A stretch of DNA of 64,000 nt from Defluviicoccus sp. Lineage in GTDB: Bacteria > Pseudomonadota > Alphaproteobacteria > MPNO01. Shown piece by piece: positions 62,063-64,000 of this stretch. The notes below the pieces were generated by a model, which did no database searches, had not been told where the DNA came from, and worked only from the letters and a program-made list of their open reading frames with translations. A program made the position numbers and the translations under genes. The first letter of the stretch is position 1. Each line of letters opens with the position of its first letter. The DNA lies in the NCBI GenBank assembly GCA_028821395.1, contig JAPPGP010000125.1, forward strand, positions 1-64,000, read 5' to 3'.

Positions 62063-62944
62063 CTACCTTCTCACCATGCCGAAGCTGAAGCCGCGCGCCA
62101 GGTGCTTGCGGATGAACACGCCGATGATGACCAGCGGGATGGTGACGCCGACGGCGAGCGCCGCCTGGCGGCCGTAGACCCTGCCCTCGGTCGAGCCCTC
62201 GTACTTGCTGAGCTCGACCGGCAGGGTCACCACCTCGGTCTTGGAGAGGATCAGGGCCAGCAAGTACTCACTCCAGGTCAGGATCAGGATGAACAGGAAG
62301 GTCGCCACCAGCCCCGAGCGGACCAGCGGCAGCACCACCTCCCAGATGGTCCGCCAGCGGCTCGCCCCCAGGATCATCGCCGCCTGCTCCACCTCGCGCG
62401 GCACCTCGTCGATGAAGCTCTTGGTCATCCAGACCGCGTAGGGCAGCGTGGTCAGGAAGTAGACGATCACCAGACCCAGCACGGTATCCAGCAGGCCCAG
62501 CGTCGAGTAGTAGAGCGAGAGCGGCGCCACCACCACGATGGGCGGCACCATGCGCAGCATCAGGAGCTGGAACATGCGCGCTTCCGACAGGATGCGGTAG
62601 CGCGAGACCCCGTAGGCGAGGATCGCGCCGAAGCCGACGGCGAGGAAGGTGGAGGTGAGCGAGATGATCAGGCTGTTCCTGAGCGCGATCCAGGGCTTCT
62701 GCAGCGACTTGATGTACTGCGTGTCCTCGTACTCGGAATAGTCCGTCCAGACGTTGAGATAGTTGTTGAGCGTCGGCTCCTGCGACCAGTAGACCGGCGG
62801 CCAGGCGAACCATTCATGGTCGGGCTTGAAGGAGGTCGAGATCACCCAGAACATCGGAAAGGCGACGATCAGCAGCCAGAACACGAGAATCGCGTAGCGC
62901 CCGGCCTCGAACGCGGTCCTGCGGTGCGCACGGCCGATCGCCAT
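62063..62944 (-). CDS. CUT1-type ABC transporter permease (MalG family)
   Basis: A 293-residue permease, six spans. The cytoplasmic coupling loop is present (AAMILGASRWRTIWEVVLPLV). A long periplasmic loop after the first span (KPDHEWFAWPPVYWSQEPTL) is typical of MalG-type sugar permeases. It lies three bases after the MalF-type gene and four before the ATPase gene. Confidence 0.9.
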   Translation of the reverse strand: MAIGRAHRRTAFEAGRYAILVFWLLIVAFPMFWVISTSFKPDHEWFAWPPVYWSQEPTLNNYLNVWTDYSEYEDTQYIKSLQKPWIALRNSLIISLTSTFLAVGFGAILAYGVSRYRILSEARMFQLLMLRMVPPIVVVAPLSLYYSTLGLLDTVLGLVIVYFLTTLPYAVWMTKSFIDEVPREVEQAAMILGASRWRTIWEVVLPLVRSGLVATFLFILILTWSEYLLALILSKTEVVTLPVELSKYEGSTEGRVYGRQAALAVGVTIPLVIIGVFIRKHLARGFSFGMVRR

Positions 62945-62947
62945 CGC

Positions 62948-63934
62948 TCAGCCCGCCCTGTCCTCGGCCGGCACGCCGTACATCTCGTCGAGAGCCCGCT
63001 TCTCGCGCCGCAGGAAGTAGATCGCCACGAGCACGATCGCGATCATGATCATCATGACGACATAGGACATAGCGGCGCCCTTGGAGACTTCGAAATACTG
63101 CCAGGTGGTTATGTAGAGGTAGATCGGGATGGTCTCGGTGGCCGAGCCCGGCCCGCCCTGGAACAGCGACCACGCTTTGGGAAATTCCGCCATCGCCTCG
63201 AGGAAGCGGAGCACGATGGCGAGGATGATCACCGGGCGCAAGAGCGGGAGCTGGATCTCGAGGAAGATCCGCCATTTCGAGGCGCCCAGTACCTGAGCCG
63301 CCTCCTGCGGCTCCCTCGGCAGCGAGGCGAGCCCGGCGATCATGATGATGAAGGAGAACGGGACCCAGTTCCAGATTTCGAGCAGCATCACCGTGGTCAG
63401 CGCCATCTTTGCGTTGGCGAGCCAGATGACGTTGACGTCGTGGCCCGAGAGCCAGCTCAGCACGTCGTTCAGCGGCCCCTTCTGGTAGAGCAGCATCTCG
63501 CCGGTATAGGCGATGACGATCGGCACGGTGAGCATGGGGAGGATGAAGACGATGTAGAACAGCGCCTGGCCGCGGAACGGACGGTACATCAGCAGCGCCA
63601 GGCCGAAGCCGATCACGAAGCAGCCGATGGTCGAGCCGGCGGCGAACAGGAGCGAGCGGATTATGGCGATGCCGAGCCGGGGATCGGTCACCACCTCCTC
63701 GAAGATCTCGAGCCCGGCAAACTCGGCGTCCCACCAGCTGCCGAGATAGATCGAGAAGTCGTGGAACGAGAAATAGAGCTGGAGGAACAGCACCGGGCCG
63801 AGCACGCCGACCATCAAAGCGAGGAACACGCCGAGCACCGACCACTTGAAGCGGCGGACGGCGCGCGCCTGGGTCATCTCGCGCCTGCCGACCCTCCCGT
63901 CCCCCGGAACCGCGGCGGCTGCGTTGGTCGCCAT
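62948..63934 (-). CDS. CUT1-type ABC transporter permease (MalF family)
   Basis: A 328-residue permease with the coupling loop EAAQVLGASKWRIFLEIQLP and the long N-terminal part before it, as in MalF/UgpA. ATG 63934 follows CAGGGATAG. It starts the visible part of the operon; the binding-protein gene is expected just beyond the window on the same strand, separated by a strong hairpin. Confidence 0.9.
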   Translation of the reverse strand: MATNAAAAVPGDGRVGRREMTQARAVRRFKWSVLGVFLALMVGVLGPVLFLQLYFSFHDFSIYLGSWWDAEFAGLEIFEEVVTDPRLGIAIIRSLLFAAGSTIGCFVIGFGLALLMYRPFRGQALFYIVFILPMLTVPIVIAYTGEMLLYQKGPLNDVLSWLSGHDVNVIWLANAKMALTTVMLLEIWNWVPFSFIIMIAGLASLPREPQEAAQVLGASKWRIFLEIQLPLLRPVIILAIVLRFLEAMAEFPKAWSLFQGGPGSATETIPIYLYITTWQYFEVSKGAAMSYVVMMIMIAIVLVAIYFLRREKRALDEMYGVPAEDRAG

Positions 63935-63955
63935 CTATCCCTGCCCCGAAAGCGT

Positions 63956-63983
63956 TTGGAGGCGCGCGGCGGCGCGCCTCCAA
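63956..63983 (-). terminator. Perfect 12-bp hairpin upstream of the MalF-type gene
   Basis: TTGGAGGCGCGC (63956-63967), loop GGCG, GCGCGCCTCCAA (63972-63983). It lies 21 bases upstream of the permease start and presumably just after the binding-protein gene outside the window. Likely to protect the binding-protein message or attenuate read-through. Confidence 0.6.
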
Positions 63984-64000
63984 TTGCCGCGAGACCCTAC

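Overview
The window is about two-thirds G+C, densely packed, and full of translationally coupled ATGA/GTGA overlaps. Solute uptake systems, Rieske oxygenases and a beta-oxidation set dominate. This composition and content fit a heterotrophic alphaproteobacterium (Rhodospirillales/Hyphomicrobiales-like), and a long CCTCATCCTGAG-type palindrome near 60.8 kb fits the same group. No rRNA, tRNA or CRISPR was seen, so the placement is inference.

Layout. (1) 1-6.4 kb: the end of a TctA-TctB fused tricarboxylate-type transporter, a relic of a glycosyltransferase, a phytanoyl-CoA-dioxygenase-like gene coupled to a Rossmann/SAF oxidoreductase, and opposite them a GMC oxidoreductase and an aldo/keto reductase. 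(2) 6.5-19.8 kb: a Liv-type ABC importer with an embedded acyl-CoA ligase, facing a two-domain hydroxyacyl-CoA dehydrogenase/enoyl-CoA hydratase, a thiolase, a long acyl-CoA dehydrogenase and a P450; together they look like a route that imports, CoA-activates and beta-oxidises an organic acid. (3) 19.9-25.8 kb: a TRAP importer, a NicX/M29-like enzyme, a DUF1326 protein and a TPR protein. (4) 25.7-31.8 kb: an SsuABC-like importer with an AtzA/TrzN-type amidohydrolase, a TauE-type exporter and a 31-residue membrane peptide. (5) 32.3-35.5 kb: formamidase, gentisate-dioxygenase-like bicupin, small cupin, RidA. (6) 35.6-41.7 kb: a Dpp/Opp importer whose second ATPase is fused in frame to a short-chain dehydrogenase. 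(7) 41.8-48.3 kb: methyltransferase, quinone-type reductase, two-subunit Rieske dioxygenase and a second TRAP importer. (8) 48.6-55.4 kb: a BMP-type nucleoside/base importer divergent from a GST and a cytosine-deaminase-like protein. (9) 55.5-60.9 kb: DUF2182 membrane protein coupled to a second Rieske oxygenase, hydroxypyruvate-isomerase-like gene, a lower-GC two-gene cassette, an IS110-family element, a truncated second hyi copy and the palindrome. (10) 61-64 kb: a MalFGK-type importer continuing past the window.

Eight separate uptake systems are each paired with enzymes that could act on the imported compound, yet I recognise no transcription-factor gene in 64 kb. Hairpins lie beside most of the solute-binding-protein genes and may set the excess of binding protein over membrane components. 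No single locus is clearly a new defence or mobile system. The least explained items are the ATPase-SDR fusion, the deaminase-like protein lacking an expected metal ligand, the Rieske-DUF2182 pair, the SsuABC/amidohydrolase/TauE/peptide operon, and the IS110 element with a candidate bridge-RNA region beside a broken hyi duplicate.
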